Positions 1 through 9,659 of a stretch of 26,953 nucleotides of DNA are shown here, one piece after another. Position 1 is the stretch's first letter. Each line of letters begins with the position of its first letter. This DNA is from Chara braunii (taxonomy: Eukaryota > Streptophyta > Charophyceae > Charales > Characeae). Where the stretch lies: contig BFEA01000127.1 in the NCBI GenBank assembly GCA_003427395.1, positions 2,603,192 through 2,630,144 of the forward strand, written 5' to 3'. Made by a program: the position numbers and the translations under genes. The notes under the pieces are model-generated. The model saw nothing but the letters and a program-made list of their open reading frames with translations, was not told where the DNA came from and did no database searches.

Positions 1-279
1 TTGGATTTTGCCCATACCCCCCCCCCACCAAAAGTTCATCTTTTCCTTTTTTTTTTTGTGTTGGGGGGTGGGGCAGGGGATGCGCTGCCACGTGGTGCCG
101 CAAGAATCGCGAAATCTCCTCCCCTGCGGCCGCCACGTGTCTGCGAATCCGCGCGTCCGCGAGCACACGTCCGCGGGCTTCGCGGACTGGCCGCGGCCGC
201 GGACTTGGCCGCGCCTGTCCACCGCCGCGGGTGTTACATAGCTGAGCCGCGGATGACGAACTTGCCGGATCTCGGAGAC
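1..279. other. GC-rich, CCGCGG-rich tract at the left edge
   Basis: Positions about 60-240 are very GC-rich and repeat the words CCGCGG, CGCGGAC and GTCCGCG, giving several overlapping dyads. Positions 17-64 combine a C tract, a T tract and G runs. This stretch lies where ORF3 of element A should continue, but the match to element B ends near position 240, so it is either a diverged 3' part of A or a foreign insertion. No gene is supported here. Confidence 0.5.
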
Positions 280-336
280 TTAGCCACGTGGCTGCAGCAG
301 ATGATCGCCAAGAGCTCGCTCCGTGATGAAACTCAT
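280..336 (-). pseudogene. ORF3 remnant of element A
   Basis: The ATG (336-334) overlaps the integrase stop (335-333) as ATGA. The first 18 codons read like ORF3 of element B: MSF-x-TERALG-x-HLL-x-PRG is shared. Codon 19, Tyr in B, is a TAA stop (282-280). Beyond the stop the same frame still matches B for about a dozen codons (I-x-QV-x-HPRL), then homology is lost near position 240. Function is unknown. The match across two diverged copies is the main reason to believe ORF3 was once a real gene. Confidence 0.6.
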
Positions 337-2072
337 GGCGAGGACGGGGAAGAAGATGAAGCAGGGGAGCAGGAAGGAGAGAGCGGAGCGGGAGCTAGAT
401 CGTCTGCGTCCTCTCCTTCAACGGACGAGGGAGATGGAGGGATGTTGGAGGGAGGGAGGAGACGGATATAAGAGGTATGGCGGACGATGGGGACAAAGCT
501 ATGGTTGGCGCTTCCCCCGGGCGCGATGCTCACCGTGTTGGCACCGTTGGGACCGAGTTTGACGACGCGGAAACAACCGGAAAACTTGGGAGCGAGTATA
601 CGGTCGCCTGCACATTTGCGTACTTGCACCAGGTCCCCTCACTTATATTGGTGCTCTGGACCCGCATTTCCATTGCAAGCCTCGTAGCTACGGACCTGTC
701 TACTGTGGGTCAGTTCGGTCATTTTCTGTCTTTCCCGAGCCAATTTAGGCACGACCTTCTCCATTAAATCGGCATACCTTTTGGCCTTGGCCTGAAGGGT
801 GGCACGCGTGTCTCTACCCCCTGCTTCGGCAATTTCCGAGTTGCCCTGGTAATCGACCCATGGGAGGCTATTGGTTCGAAGCAGGAAGGGGGTGAACCCC
901 GTGGATTCATGGGGGGTGGCCCGGTGAATTCCGACGATCAGATATACGATCTCGGGCCAGGGACGCGTGTCACGCGCCGCTAGATTTCTTCTGAGGGCAG
1001 TCTTAATCATTCGATTGGCATTTTCGGCCAACCCGTTGGACTGGGAAACGTGGGGTGCCGTATGTCGAAGCGTAATGCCTCTTCGTGCGAGTTATTCCTC
1101 TACCTCCCCTTTGAACTCGGACCCATTGTCGGTAAGAATTTCTTCCGTATCTAGGTGAGTATAGAAAAACCGATCGATGTATGCGGCTATTTCTGCGGCC
1201 TTTCGGGTTCTACATGGGTAGACTTCAATATACTTTGAGAAATGATCGATCAATACCAAGAGGATGGAGTATTCGCAACGGTTGGGGCCAGGTGGCACGT
1301 CTATGTCAGTCGTATCCATACTGACCCGTTGAAAGGGCCGTTCTACCTCCGTTGGAACTATCGTATTCGGCCCTCAAAGGGGTGCACAGTCGGCAACACA
1401 GACTAGACAGTTAGCGACCACGTGCTTTACATCATCGCGGATATTAGACCAGAACCATTGATTTTGATCGATAGTTGCCTCGGTTGCGCGTATCGCGAAA
1501 TGAGCGGCCTGTTCCTCGTGCGCGGACCTAGTCCAGTCACATCTTTGAAAAGGATGAGGAACCGTCAACCATAGTCCCGATCCGTCAGTTTTACATTTTT
1601 CTAGGTGACCGTTGATCCATGGATAATCCCGAGATCTCTCGATAGCCCGACGTCTGTTGTGCTTAGTGAGATGGTCCAAGGGTAACCCAGCCAGCTTAGC
1701 CAATAGGATTTTATCCGTCCAGACCTCCTCCGCTCGTTGGTATTTTTCGTCGTATTCAAGGCCGTCCGTACGGGCAACCTCGAATTGAATCTCAGTAGGT
1801 AGTTTGTCCGTCCTACACAGAGGGCATTTCCATTCCCTACTTTTTGTTCGATATCGAACACATGCACCGTGTGCACGATTGACACACGTGGCACAATTTA
1901 CCCACTCAACGAATTCGGTCTCAAAAGGATGACAATTCACCCCGTATACCCGTGTGATACACGTGCAAAAATAGCAGAATCTGTCGGGAAAGGTGGCAAA
2001 GAAGGTTGAGCTGGCGAGAGGGCCGAAATCAGCAGGGGAAGAAGGGGTCGCCGAGACAGGTGGGGTAGCCAT
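333..2072 (-). pseudogene. pol (IN): PHD finger-integrase ORF of element A
   Basis: This is the integrase that joins cDNA to host DNA. It starts at its own ATG (2072), 65 bases after the RT-RNase H stop. In order it shows a Pro/Ser-rich leader; a C4HC3 zinc finger (CYFC, CATC, AHGAC, WKCPLC) with the Trp two residues before the seventh Cys that is typical of PHD fingers; an H2C2 integrase zinc domain ending NCLVC; the catalytic core with Asp in VSMDTTD, Asp in LTDNGSEF and Glu in NGLAENANR; a C-terminal LAPKFSGCF segment resembling the GPY/F module; and a Ser/Pro/Asp-rich tail. The frame is continuous, with in-frame stops at 1374, 1092 and 639 and no frameshift. Normal Ty3 integrases are the C-terminal part of Pol, so the separate start is unusual. 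Confidence 0.85.
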
Positions 2073-2137
2073 TATGAGAGAAGGGGAAGAGAAAGTGATC
2101 AGGGCTGCAGAGAGGTCAGAGCGAGGCTACGTATCAC

Positions 2138-3896
2138 TCACTCTTTTGACAAAATTTCCACCTGTCCGTACCGCGGTCCTTTTTCCTTCTGCGGCTCGTT
2201 CCACGGAATCACTTCTTCGCTCTTGAGGACCTTCTCAGGTCTGTGCAGTCGTGTGAACCCGTCAGCATTCCCGTGCCTCTCGTGCTTCCGATGACGGATG
2301 TCAAAGTCCATGCTCTGCAGGATGGTGGCCCATCGTCCGATCATGGCCGAGTAATCCTTGGATTTCTTCAGTGCCAACAGCGGCTCGTGATCGGTTACCA
2401 ATGTAAATTTTCGACCGTACATATATGCTCGGAAGTGGCTGATCCCCCATAAGGCTGCGTAACATTCTCCCGTCGGGGCCGCGTAGTTGTGCTTGCAGGT
2501 CGGCACCGTCTTAGATGCGTATTCCACCACGTGTTCGAGGTCGGGTCCCACCTGAGCCAAGATTGCGGAAATCGCCTCCAGCTGCCAATCGGTTATGAGA
2601 ACAAAGGGCTTTCCTGGGTTCAGCCTTATGAGAACTGGGGCCGAAATTAGGGCCGCCTTGAGTTCTCCGAAAGCCCGATCGCACTGTGGGGTCCACATCA
2701 ACGGTTGATCCTTTTTAGTAGATTCGTGAGTGGTCTCGCGATTGCTGCAAATCCCTTGAGGAACCTTCGATAGTACGACGCCAAGCCCAAAACAACGCGG
2801 ACCTGCGTTATGGAGGTTGGTACGACGCGTATTTCACCGCTGTCACCTTCTGGGGATCTGGCTGCAACCCCTGGCTCGTGAGTCGTGACAATGTGGCCGA
2901 GGAAGGAGATCTCCGTGAGAAAAAACTGGCATTTTTTAACCGCCACCTTGAACCCTGCATCCTTGAGTGCGTCTAGTGCCCATGCAATGTGCTGCACGTG
3001 TCCCTCATAAGAAGTAAAAACACAATGATATCATCCATATACACAATCACACAATAATTGATTATGCTTTGCGCCAACCGCGTTTTTCGCACGAAATTCT
3101 GGAAGGCCATATTCATCGCGCGCTGAAACGTGGCTGGGGCATTGCAAATCCCCATCGGACATCTGACCCATTGTCAAGTTCCTTCGAAAAGAATGAATGT
3201 CATTTTCGGGCCGTATTCTTTTCGAACCAGAAGATGGTGGAATCCATGTCGAATATCAAATTTGCTAAAGAATCGAGCGCCACCAATAACATCCAACAAT
3301 TCATCAATCGAGGGAAGAGGAAACACATCTTTAATGGTGATATCGTTCAGTTTTCGGTAATCAATACAGATGCGAATTCCTCCTGCTTTCTTTGGCACAA
3401 TCACTAATGGAAACGACCATGGTCCGATAGCGGGCTCAATCCAACCATTAGCTTCCAATTCCTTGATTCTTTTGAACATGGCGGCTCTCTGCGCCGGTGA
3501 GTATTGGTATGGAGCGCAACTAATGGGTGGATGATCCCCTATAAGGATCACGTGCTCAATTAGAGTAGATAACCCGATATCGATGTCATCCATACTCAAT
3601 ACGTTAGCATAGCCATTCAATACGTTAATAAGGGATTCTCGGACATCCTTGGGGACATGATTGGGAATGGCGATTATCGTATTATTTTTCGAGCTCAGAG
3701 GCGTGTCAATCCATTCCAATCTTCGCGATCGCCTGTTGTGGAAGCTGGAAAACATGGAACTGCTAGTTTGGACCGAAAAGATGGTAGCGATCATCTGTGA
3801 TTCTCCTGGAGTGATCACTTCGGTTTCTTTAATTTCATCGTCGGTCTCAGGGTCATCGGTGCTTCTGGCTATCATGACTCCCGTTAATTCTGTCAT
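2138..3896 (-). pseudogene. pol (RT-RH): Reverse transcriptase-RNase H region of element A
   Basis: Reverse transcriptase and RNase H copy the element's RNA into DNA. Visible motifs are the GWIEPAIGPWSFPLVIVPKK fingers segment, RICIDYRKLND, motif A with Asp in FSKFDIRHGFHH, GICNAPATFQRAM, the catalytic YMDD, the FLGHIV thumb segment, LGLASYYRRF, and RNase H with Asp in LITDWQ, Glu in PTGECYA and Asp in TLVTDHEPL. Defects: the stop at 3900 separates it from the upstream frame; TGG became TGA at 3174-3176 just before the YMDD part; one frameshift lies near 3000 and another near 2700. The stop and the first start share the frame of the Gag-protease part, so Gag-PR-RT-RH was probably one polyprotein. 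Confidence 0.9.
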
Positions 3897-3899
3897 TTC

Positions 3900-5636
3900 C
3901 TACATGAGATCCGGAACGTCGGTGATCGGGGCTTCCGCCTTTTCTTTGATCAGGGCGATCACGGCTCCTTGCGTGAGTAGTGATCGGGGAGGGGAGACAG
4001 AGAGATCCAAGTATTGGCTCATCTGCTGATACCTCGCTCGGAGGGACAATGTGCCTTCGTACAATGTGCGAGGGGGTTCCAAAAGATCGGCCATGTCGAA
4101 AATTTGCAAGATCGGTTCTCCCAAAAAGGTTGTAGGGAGAGTCTGATTTTCCGTAGGCAAGGGACAACTAAAGTCGCTGTTACCCGAACTTAGATCGAAC
4201 GTTCGAGTTGTTGCAGAAATCATCTGAAATTCCTCTTTCGTTTCACAATTGAACATTTCGACTAACTGCTTCCACTCTTCGTGGCTGGGCATTACGCTCA
4301 GTTCTTCCTCGTACTCGTGCTCATTGAACTCGTCTTCCCGCACAAGGTAATCCGAGTTCGAGGGGGATTTCTCAATATTTTGGATCATCCCTATCCGATC
4401 AATATCGGGATATTTCCGTGGGGATCGGGTGGAGATTCGGAGAGGGAGCGTCTGGGGTTTCCCTCCCGTTTGAGTGAGGATGAGTTGTCTCGAATCGAAA
4501 TGGACTCGAGCCCCTACTGCCATCGCCCAGGGTAATCCTAACAATATTGAGTAGGAATGTAGGTCAATGACCAACGCATTTACCAATACATGCAATCGAC
4601 CTACCTTGATCGCGACATTCTCGATGATTCCCACGATATTCATGGCTTCCTCATCGGCCGAGACGTAGTTATCCCTCCCGGGTAGAGGAAGGATAGAGTT
4701 CAATCGTCCAGTTTTTCGGACTGTGTTCAAGGAGATGGCGACTGCCGACGATCCGGTATAAATCAGTGCATCAAAAGGTTTTCCCCAGACTTCACAATCG
4801 CATTCCGCGCTTTTCCATAGGACCGATCGCACTCGTACAAAGTGATTTTTATCAGCATAGGAGATAGCTGCGATTCGGGCCGGTTCAGGTGCGTTTGTGG
4901 TGATTACTTGGGGCGGATTAGCTTCGTTTTCGTCTTCTTGCTTCTTTTTCAGCATACGCTGAACGCGTTGATAGGTGAAGCGCTTCTGATTCTTCTGACA
5001 CTGTTGTAGAAGCTTGTCATTCGCGGCCTCGGATATAGTCAGCAAATGTCCTACAGGGATTGGCACTCGAATATCTAACTGTTTGAGTGTCTGTAGGAGA
5101 TCGATTTCTCCTGTCTGAAACTGAGGTCCTAGTTCCGATGTTCGTTCGACCCAATCAAGTTCTTCTTTGGCAGGTCGAATCACTCCGATCAGACCAGCCA
5201 ATTGAAGGTACTCGGTGGGATCGACGACATCTGTGGCTTCAGAGGCTTCTGACGTGGATGCGCCTTGATCACCCGAAAGGGGCTGATCAGTGATGAATGG
5301 GGAAGCCTCCCTTGCTTGTTCTAATACCGTGGCCATTTGTCCCTGGTTCAAAGCTACGGGCGCAACCGTGGGAGGCGGCTGATTGCGTTTCGGCTGAGGG
5401 CATTCTCGAGCGAAATGCCCTGGTTGCTTGAAGTTATAGCATTCGATTCTTTCTGCTGGATTAGCTATTTGAAGAGGGGTGGCGGAGTGAACTGGTCCAC
5501 CCGCGGGAGGAGCCGTAAGCAACGGGTACTGAGCTGGAACAGGGCGAGAAGGGTCAGAATTAACCTTTACCAATTTGGTCATGATCTGTTCTAGTCGATC
5601 CATTTGAGAGGCCTGCATTTGCAACAGGTTATTCAT
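3900..5636 (-). pseudogene. gag-pro: Nucleocapsid zinc knuckle, linker and aspartic protease of element A
   Basis: This is a 578-codon open stretch in the same frame as the Gag fragment upstream and the RT fragment downstream, separated from them only by stop codons. Near residues 65-80 lies a CCHC knuckle in which the second Cys is replaced by Phe (CYNFKQPGHFARECP). A linker of about 200 residues contains charged heptad-like stretches. The retropepsin-type protease follows near residue 290: WGKPFDALIYTGSSAVAIS aligns with DALID-S-G type sites, but the catalytic Asp is Tyr here, while element B keeps DSG. The flap-side LLGLP segment is present. A further 200 residues or so precede RT and contain EPP-TLYEG, also seen in B. 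Loss of the protease Asp and a zinc ligand makes this copy inactive. Confidence 0.82.
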
Positions 5637-5858
5637 CTATTTGGACTGTTTAGTCGTGGCAGTGTGGATCATCTGAGATAAATGCAGATTGGTGATGGGG
5701 ACCGAGGCGGTTTCTTGAGTCATGACTGTGTTTACGGGTGCGATCTTCGGAGGGGGAGGCGGTTTTGAGAGTAGGGGGTGAGACGAGGAAGGCTACGGGA
5801 TGGGGCCGTCCTGGTAATCATGATCTGGTCAGGGGTAGAATGGTTCTACCGCTCTGAG

Positions 5859-6440
5859 TTAGGATCGCTTCTTGGCCGCCACATCTTGGATTGTATCCGA
5901 GATGTCTTCCTCTCCCTGTCGGATGTATTTACGTGTATCCAACAGATCCAACTCGAGGGCTTTGGCTATGATGACTGACAGCTGGTTGGTCTTGGGAGGG
6001 ACCTTTTTCTGCAGTTTCACTTTCAGCTCGGGATTACGAAGGTGATCGATGAACAAATCTCGAGCCGCGTTCTCTTCCCGTCCCGACTTGTCTAAGGCGG
6101 TATGAAATCGATCTACAAAATCGGGTAGTAATTCCCCAGGTTCTTGTGGACGGGTTTTTAGTACGAACCAGGCAGCATCTTCACTGACCGCGCCAAACCG
6201 TGCTAAGAACGCTCGTTTGAAGGTATCCCAATCTACCCACCTGTGTCTTCTAAACCAATCGTGCGAAGTGTTTCGAAGCAGCAAGGTGAGGACGCAAGGA
6301 AGGTCCTCGGCGCCATAGCCTTGCACTTGCACGGCTTCAAGCCATGCCTCGGGGTGAGTGTAGTTAGATTAGAAGGGAAAAGTGGCGAGGATACTGACCA
6401 TCATCCGCAGAGGTGCTCCATTGGCTTCACCCATAGGCAT
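5859..6440 (-). pseudogene. gag: Gag capsid region of element A
   Basis: This fragment carries the retrotransposon Gag (capsid) domain. Motifs include PEAWLEAV, HDWFRRHRWVDWDTFKRAFL, the FVDRFHTALDK segment and ARDLFIDHLRNPELKVKL, which align with the Gag of element B (AEAWLATL, HWFSIYVWIDLPTFERDFL, RDLFIDGL). The first in-frame ATG after the primer-binding site is at 6440, giving an Arg/Pro/Asn-rich leader as in B. One TAA interrupts the leader near 6370. The frame runs on past the TAA at 5859-5861 through about 220 bases with further TGA and TAG codons into the zinc-knuckle stretch (5636), so the 5637-5858 interval is decayed coding sequence, not a spacer. Confidence 0.8.
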
Positions 6441-6557
6441 CTCCGGTCGGGCTTCGATAGATCTTTGCCTATTGACCGGCGGACTGAGGCGGTTAGGTTG
6501 TTTAGCGGCTCTTCCTCTCGCCAGCTCGTCTCACTATTGTCAGAACCGACACGTGTC

Positions 6558-6570
6558 GGCTCCGATACCA
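6558..6570 (-). other. Primer-binding site of element A
   Basis: The minus strand reads TGGTATCGGAGCC. This differs by one base from TGGTATCAGAGCC, the sequence complementary to the 3' end of plant initiator tRNA-Met that many plant LTR elements use. Element B has the equivalent TGGTATTGGAGCC at the corresponding place, with a matching flank (GAGGT before, CGACACGTG after). It fixes the LTR 3' end at about 6571. Confidence 0.75.
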
Positions 6571-6939
6571 ACCTCACGCCCCGTGCTGTCTTCCGTTCGG
6601 AGTGCTAAGTGTGCGGAAAAGATGCCCATAAAAACAGCAAGATGGAGTGTGCCAAGGATTTTTGGAAATTGAGTGTGGGGACACAGAAAAAACTGAAATC
6701 CCTTGTGACGGTCCGATAAAGTGAGTTGGTCGCTTTTCGCGCATTGCAGAATGCGCGCACAAATTCGGCGCGAAAAAGAGAGAGGAATACAAAATTTAAT
6801 CCAAAAAGTACTGTCGTACTTCCCACCGTTCTACGGCCCTTCGTTTATAGCAAAAAGGCTTCGGCACGCTTCGCGTGTCTCGTTTGCGTATTAAGTCACG
6901 GCGTCGCTCACTGATCAAATCTGAGTCCGACGTGGAGGG

Positions 6940-7434
6940 TCACAGTCGTGTGGCTCTTTCTCTATGTTCGTTGTCGTTCCGTGTTTGGTAGTGAAAGCCC
7001 TTGGATTCGTAGCGCTCGAAACGCCGACACTCAGTGCACAGGGTGCGAGGCCAGTGGGGTTCCACTGCTGTCCACGGAATGACGATCAGCTCGTTAAAGG
7101 GCAATAATACCAAGTAAGGCGGAAAATGAGTATCGATAATGACAAATCCAGCGTCTAGGAATCCTAAGCAACGATTTTCAGGAGGGAAGTAGTACCGTCC
7201 GCCGATCCGTGCGACAACTTCTCGTACGTCCCACTCGCATACACGTGTCCTTTCCTCGTCGTAAGGAAAAGGTCGCGTCGGCACAGGAGATACGGGAGGC
7301 TGACGCCCGATCGAAGGGCGTTCGTAAGTCCACATATCAATCAATTGCAAAAATCCCGAGACGTCAGCAAGAAAAAAAACAACAACACCTGCACAACAAC
7401 CAATCAACTCTTTTCGATACGAGAGAGAGACCAC
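6940..7434 (-). CDS. ORF0 of element A, conserved ORF upstream of the PBS
   Basis: This ORF encodes 164 residues of unknown function. I recognise no family. The N-terminal 30 residues are hydrophobic (GCCAGVVVFFLADVSGFL) and could be a signal peptide or membrane segment. The C-terminal half matches ORF0 of element B: GFV-I-x-THFPP, a Leu-rich stretch, VIPW-x-A-V-x-P-x-WP-x-T-x-C-x2-C-R. The paired cysteines (LCTECRR) are conserved in both. The ORF is intact although the rest of this element is riddled with stops. It lies between the LTR promoter and the primer-binding site, which would put it in the U5/R part of the LTR. If the LTR is shorter than I infer, it would instead be the first internal ORF. 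The start codon choice is uncertain because B lacks the hydrophobic leader. Confidence 0.55.
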   Translation of the reverse strand: MVSLSYRKELIGCCAGVVVFFLADVSGFLQLIDMWTYERPSIGRQPPVSPVPTRPFPYDEERTRVCEWDVREVVARIGGRYYFPPENRCLGFLDAGFVIIDTHFPPYLVLLPFNELIVIPWTAVEPHWPRTLCTECRRFERYESKGFHYQTRNDNEHRERATRL

Positions 7435-8347
7435 TCATCAGATTGATCATGCACCTGACCAAGGGACCGACCCGCGACTCAAGTTTAGTAAGCCAACGCG
7501 GCGTTGATCCGAGGCGCCTTATTTTTCAAGGCTGCCGTGTAGAGAGGTTGCAGATGTCGTGCAACATAAGGCAGATGACATGCGCAGTACATTCAAATCG
7601 GCAGATCTAAACATTCTTGCATTCTCGAACAAAATCCTATCGAGCGTCGAGTCTAATCAATGCAAAAAGACGAGCATCCACATACATACATCCACTCTGG
7701 AAGGTGCGAAAATGACCAGGGGTGCACAGGTCAGAAATCAACCGAGAAAACTATACACACGCATTCACCATTCACAAGACAAGAGGATCAATTCCTCGAT
7801 ATCTCGGGATTACCCAGGAAACTAATGGAAGGGTTCCGGAAGAAGTTCATTCGCACGGGAAAGCACACAGAGTCATTCTTATTCACGGGGATGACAAACT
7901 CATGACACAACGTCATTCAACTCAGAGAGAGAGATAGAGAAATGTCGAGATAGGAGATACGGAAATCCGGAAGAGGACATTCGGCATTGCAGCCGTGCAC
8001 TCACACCAAAGGATAAAGATCCGCAACAACAAAGGCGCTTTCGCCGTGAATTTCCAGTATGGCCCCGGGCCACTCACTCAACTCCAATCACCGATCCTCG
8101 TACCCGCACCGACGGTCCCGGCCGTCGCGTGCCAACTTCCGCCGCTGCGATCGTCATCCCGCTGACGCAATCTCGACGCGGTTCGCCCAGATCCCACAGT
8201 CCGTCGTGGCGATCAAGCGCGCAACCGGCCAGCCTATCATCAACTCGATAGGACTTTCCGATTCGCACCAAACGCTTCACCTAGCCACTGCTTCTCGGAA
8301 GCTGGCTTGGGAGTCGAGAACGTAAGAGAGTTTTGCGGACGCGCTTG

Positions 8348-8359
8348 CGGAATTTATAG
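8348..8359 (-). promoter_or_regulatory. LTR TATA box of element A
   Basis: The minus strand reads CTATAAATTCCG, identical over 12 bases to the TATA region in the LTR of element B (17334-17345). Both are followed by a GC-containing stretch and CTCTCTTA. Transcription would start some 30 bases downstream and run leftward through ORF0 into Gag. Confidence 0.6.
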
Positions 8360-9659
8360 TTGCGAGGAGGATAAGGGAGGGAGAAGGCAGGGGGAAAGTC
8401 GAGGTGTAAGAGAAGAGGCAGGAGGAGGAGGCTTAACGGGGAGCGCGCTGCGGAAACCATGTTGATCCTTCAAAGCCCAATGGTCGGCCAATCAGATTCG
8501 TCGCGCAATAGGAAGATCCTCTTACTCAACGCGTCTGATTGGTGAGCCGGGGTGATCAGAGGATCAACCAGGCTTCGTGAGCCAAGGTCGATGAGCGGGA
8601 AGAGACGAAGCGCGAAAAGCAGCGCGAGACGGGTCCAAGATTCAGACGATCAAGAAAGGGAAGCAGGCGCGCAAAAAGCAGAGAGGGAAAAACAGTTGCA
8701 ATAGGAGAAGGAGAAGAGGGGGAAGGGAGAGAGGAGAGTGCGGGGGAGGGATGGCGCGGGAAATAAGGAGGAGGATGCTCGCATGCGTGGTGCCGACAGC
8801 AAGAGAAAAGGGCACCGAAACAATTACAGCTTGCCTATATCCTACACTAATTCAAAAATTGAAATCACCATATCCGCGCGCGAAAGTCGACGCGGGAAAA
8901 GAAAGTCCTATGCCTATCCGTATTCTCAGAAAATTCCTAGAGTTTTCTTCGACGTGACCGAGAACATTCATCCAAGGAAAAGGATACGTCGGGCTCCGCT
9001 TATTCCGTAATTCCTAACTGTCGAGCCCGATTCCCAGTGCGCTCGCTAAGGCGCGCGAAATTTCCTGTGCATTTCCTGAATTGCAAAAAGGCAGAGTTCC
9101 AAAAATCAATAGATTCTTCAGAAAAATGGGGGCTCAAACAAGACGCCTGAAATCAAGAAAAGCGACGAGGGTTCTGTGGGGTCGGTATGGTACACAAGGG
9201 GGTATTGGGCCAAGGGGGTACGAAAGATAGCACGGGGTCGGGAAGTAGTTCGTCACATGCACACAAACTCCTAACACTGACAGTCAAAGCAACCTATGGC
9301 CTGTTAAGACCTAGAGTAGACGTGCAGGCCATAGTCAAAGATAGTTGGGCAAGGCACCTCAATGTCAGCAGGGACAACCCCTGTGGTTCAGAGAATCAGA
9401 GGAGCTAAGGAATGACCAGCCAACTTTGCCTCCGTACTGGCAAATTGTTCACCACTGCCTACCTACAAATGACTGGCTGATCAACCACACCCAGCTGGAA
9501 GACAAGGGCCTTGCCCTGCCCTGGTGCAAATCCGGCCAGGAGGGCTTCCCCACAAATCTGGAACATCCACTGCCAGTCTCATGGGAAGGCTGGGGTCGAC
9601 CGCTGCCCAGTCACTGAAGACAAGGGGATAATCCTGGGCCACTTGTGCTCTAATGATGT

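Larger units (their letters stand above)
1..9140 (-). mobile_element. Ty3/gypsy-type LTR retrotransposon A, decayed, 3' end outside window
   Basis: Read on the minus strand from right to left, the element has a long 5' LTR, a primer-binding site, Gag, a zinc knuckle, an aspartic protease, RT-RNase H, a PHD finger plus integrase ORF and the start of ORF3. The order PR-RT-RH-IN is that of Ty3/gypsy (Metaviridae), not Ty1/copia. Domains align throughout with element B at 16895-26953, though the copies are well diverged. Coding parts carry nonsense codons and at least two frameshifts in RT, and the protease active-site Asp is replaced, so the copy cannot be autonomous. Its 3' LTR is not in the window: homology to B stops near position 240. 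The right boundary at about 9140 rests on a weak match between the two LTR starts. Confidence 0.88.
6571..9140 (-). repeat. 5' LTR of element A (about 2.57 kb)
   Basis: The 3' end is set by the primer-binding site. The outer end is placed at TGTTTGAGCCCCC (9140 leftward), which resembles the start of the LTR of B (TGTCGAGCCCCG). Blocks shared with the B LTR in the same order support this: TTTGCAATT with AGGA, TCGCGCG, the 12-mer CTATAAATTCCG, ORF0, and near the 3' end the block AAAAATCCTTGGCACAC. Outside ORF0 no coding sequence is convincing. The second LTR of this element is not in the window, so the boundaries are inferred from comparison and not from a pair of repeats. Confidence 0.55.

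Noticed and set aside
17-64. Polypurine tract of element A (minus strand A tract and G tract)
   Set aside because: It has the right composition, but what follows (TATGGGC) does not match the LTR start, and only 16 bases remain to judge.
52-80. G-quadruplex in GGGGGGTGGGGCAGGGG
   Set aside because: Only three clear G runs; a fourth requires splitting the first run with no loop.
231-238. TGTAACAC on the minus strand as the start of the 3' LTR of element A
   Set aside because: The word is common at plant LTR starts, but no purine tract precedes it and the following bases do not resemble the 5' LTR start at 9140.
9019-9032. TGTCGAGCCCGATT on the plus strand, like the LTR start of B
   Set aside because: It is in the opposite orientation inside the LTR of A and the next bases do not follow the B LTR. 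Probably coincidence or an internal inverted word.
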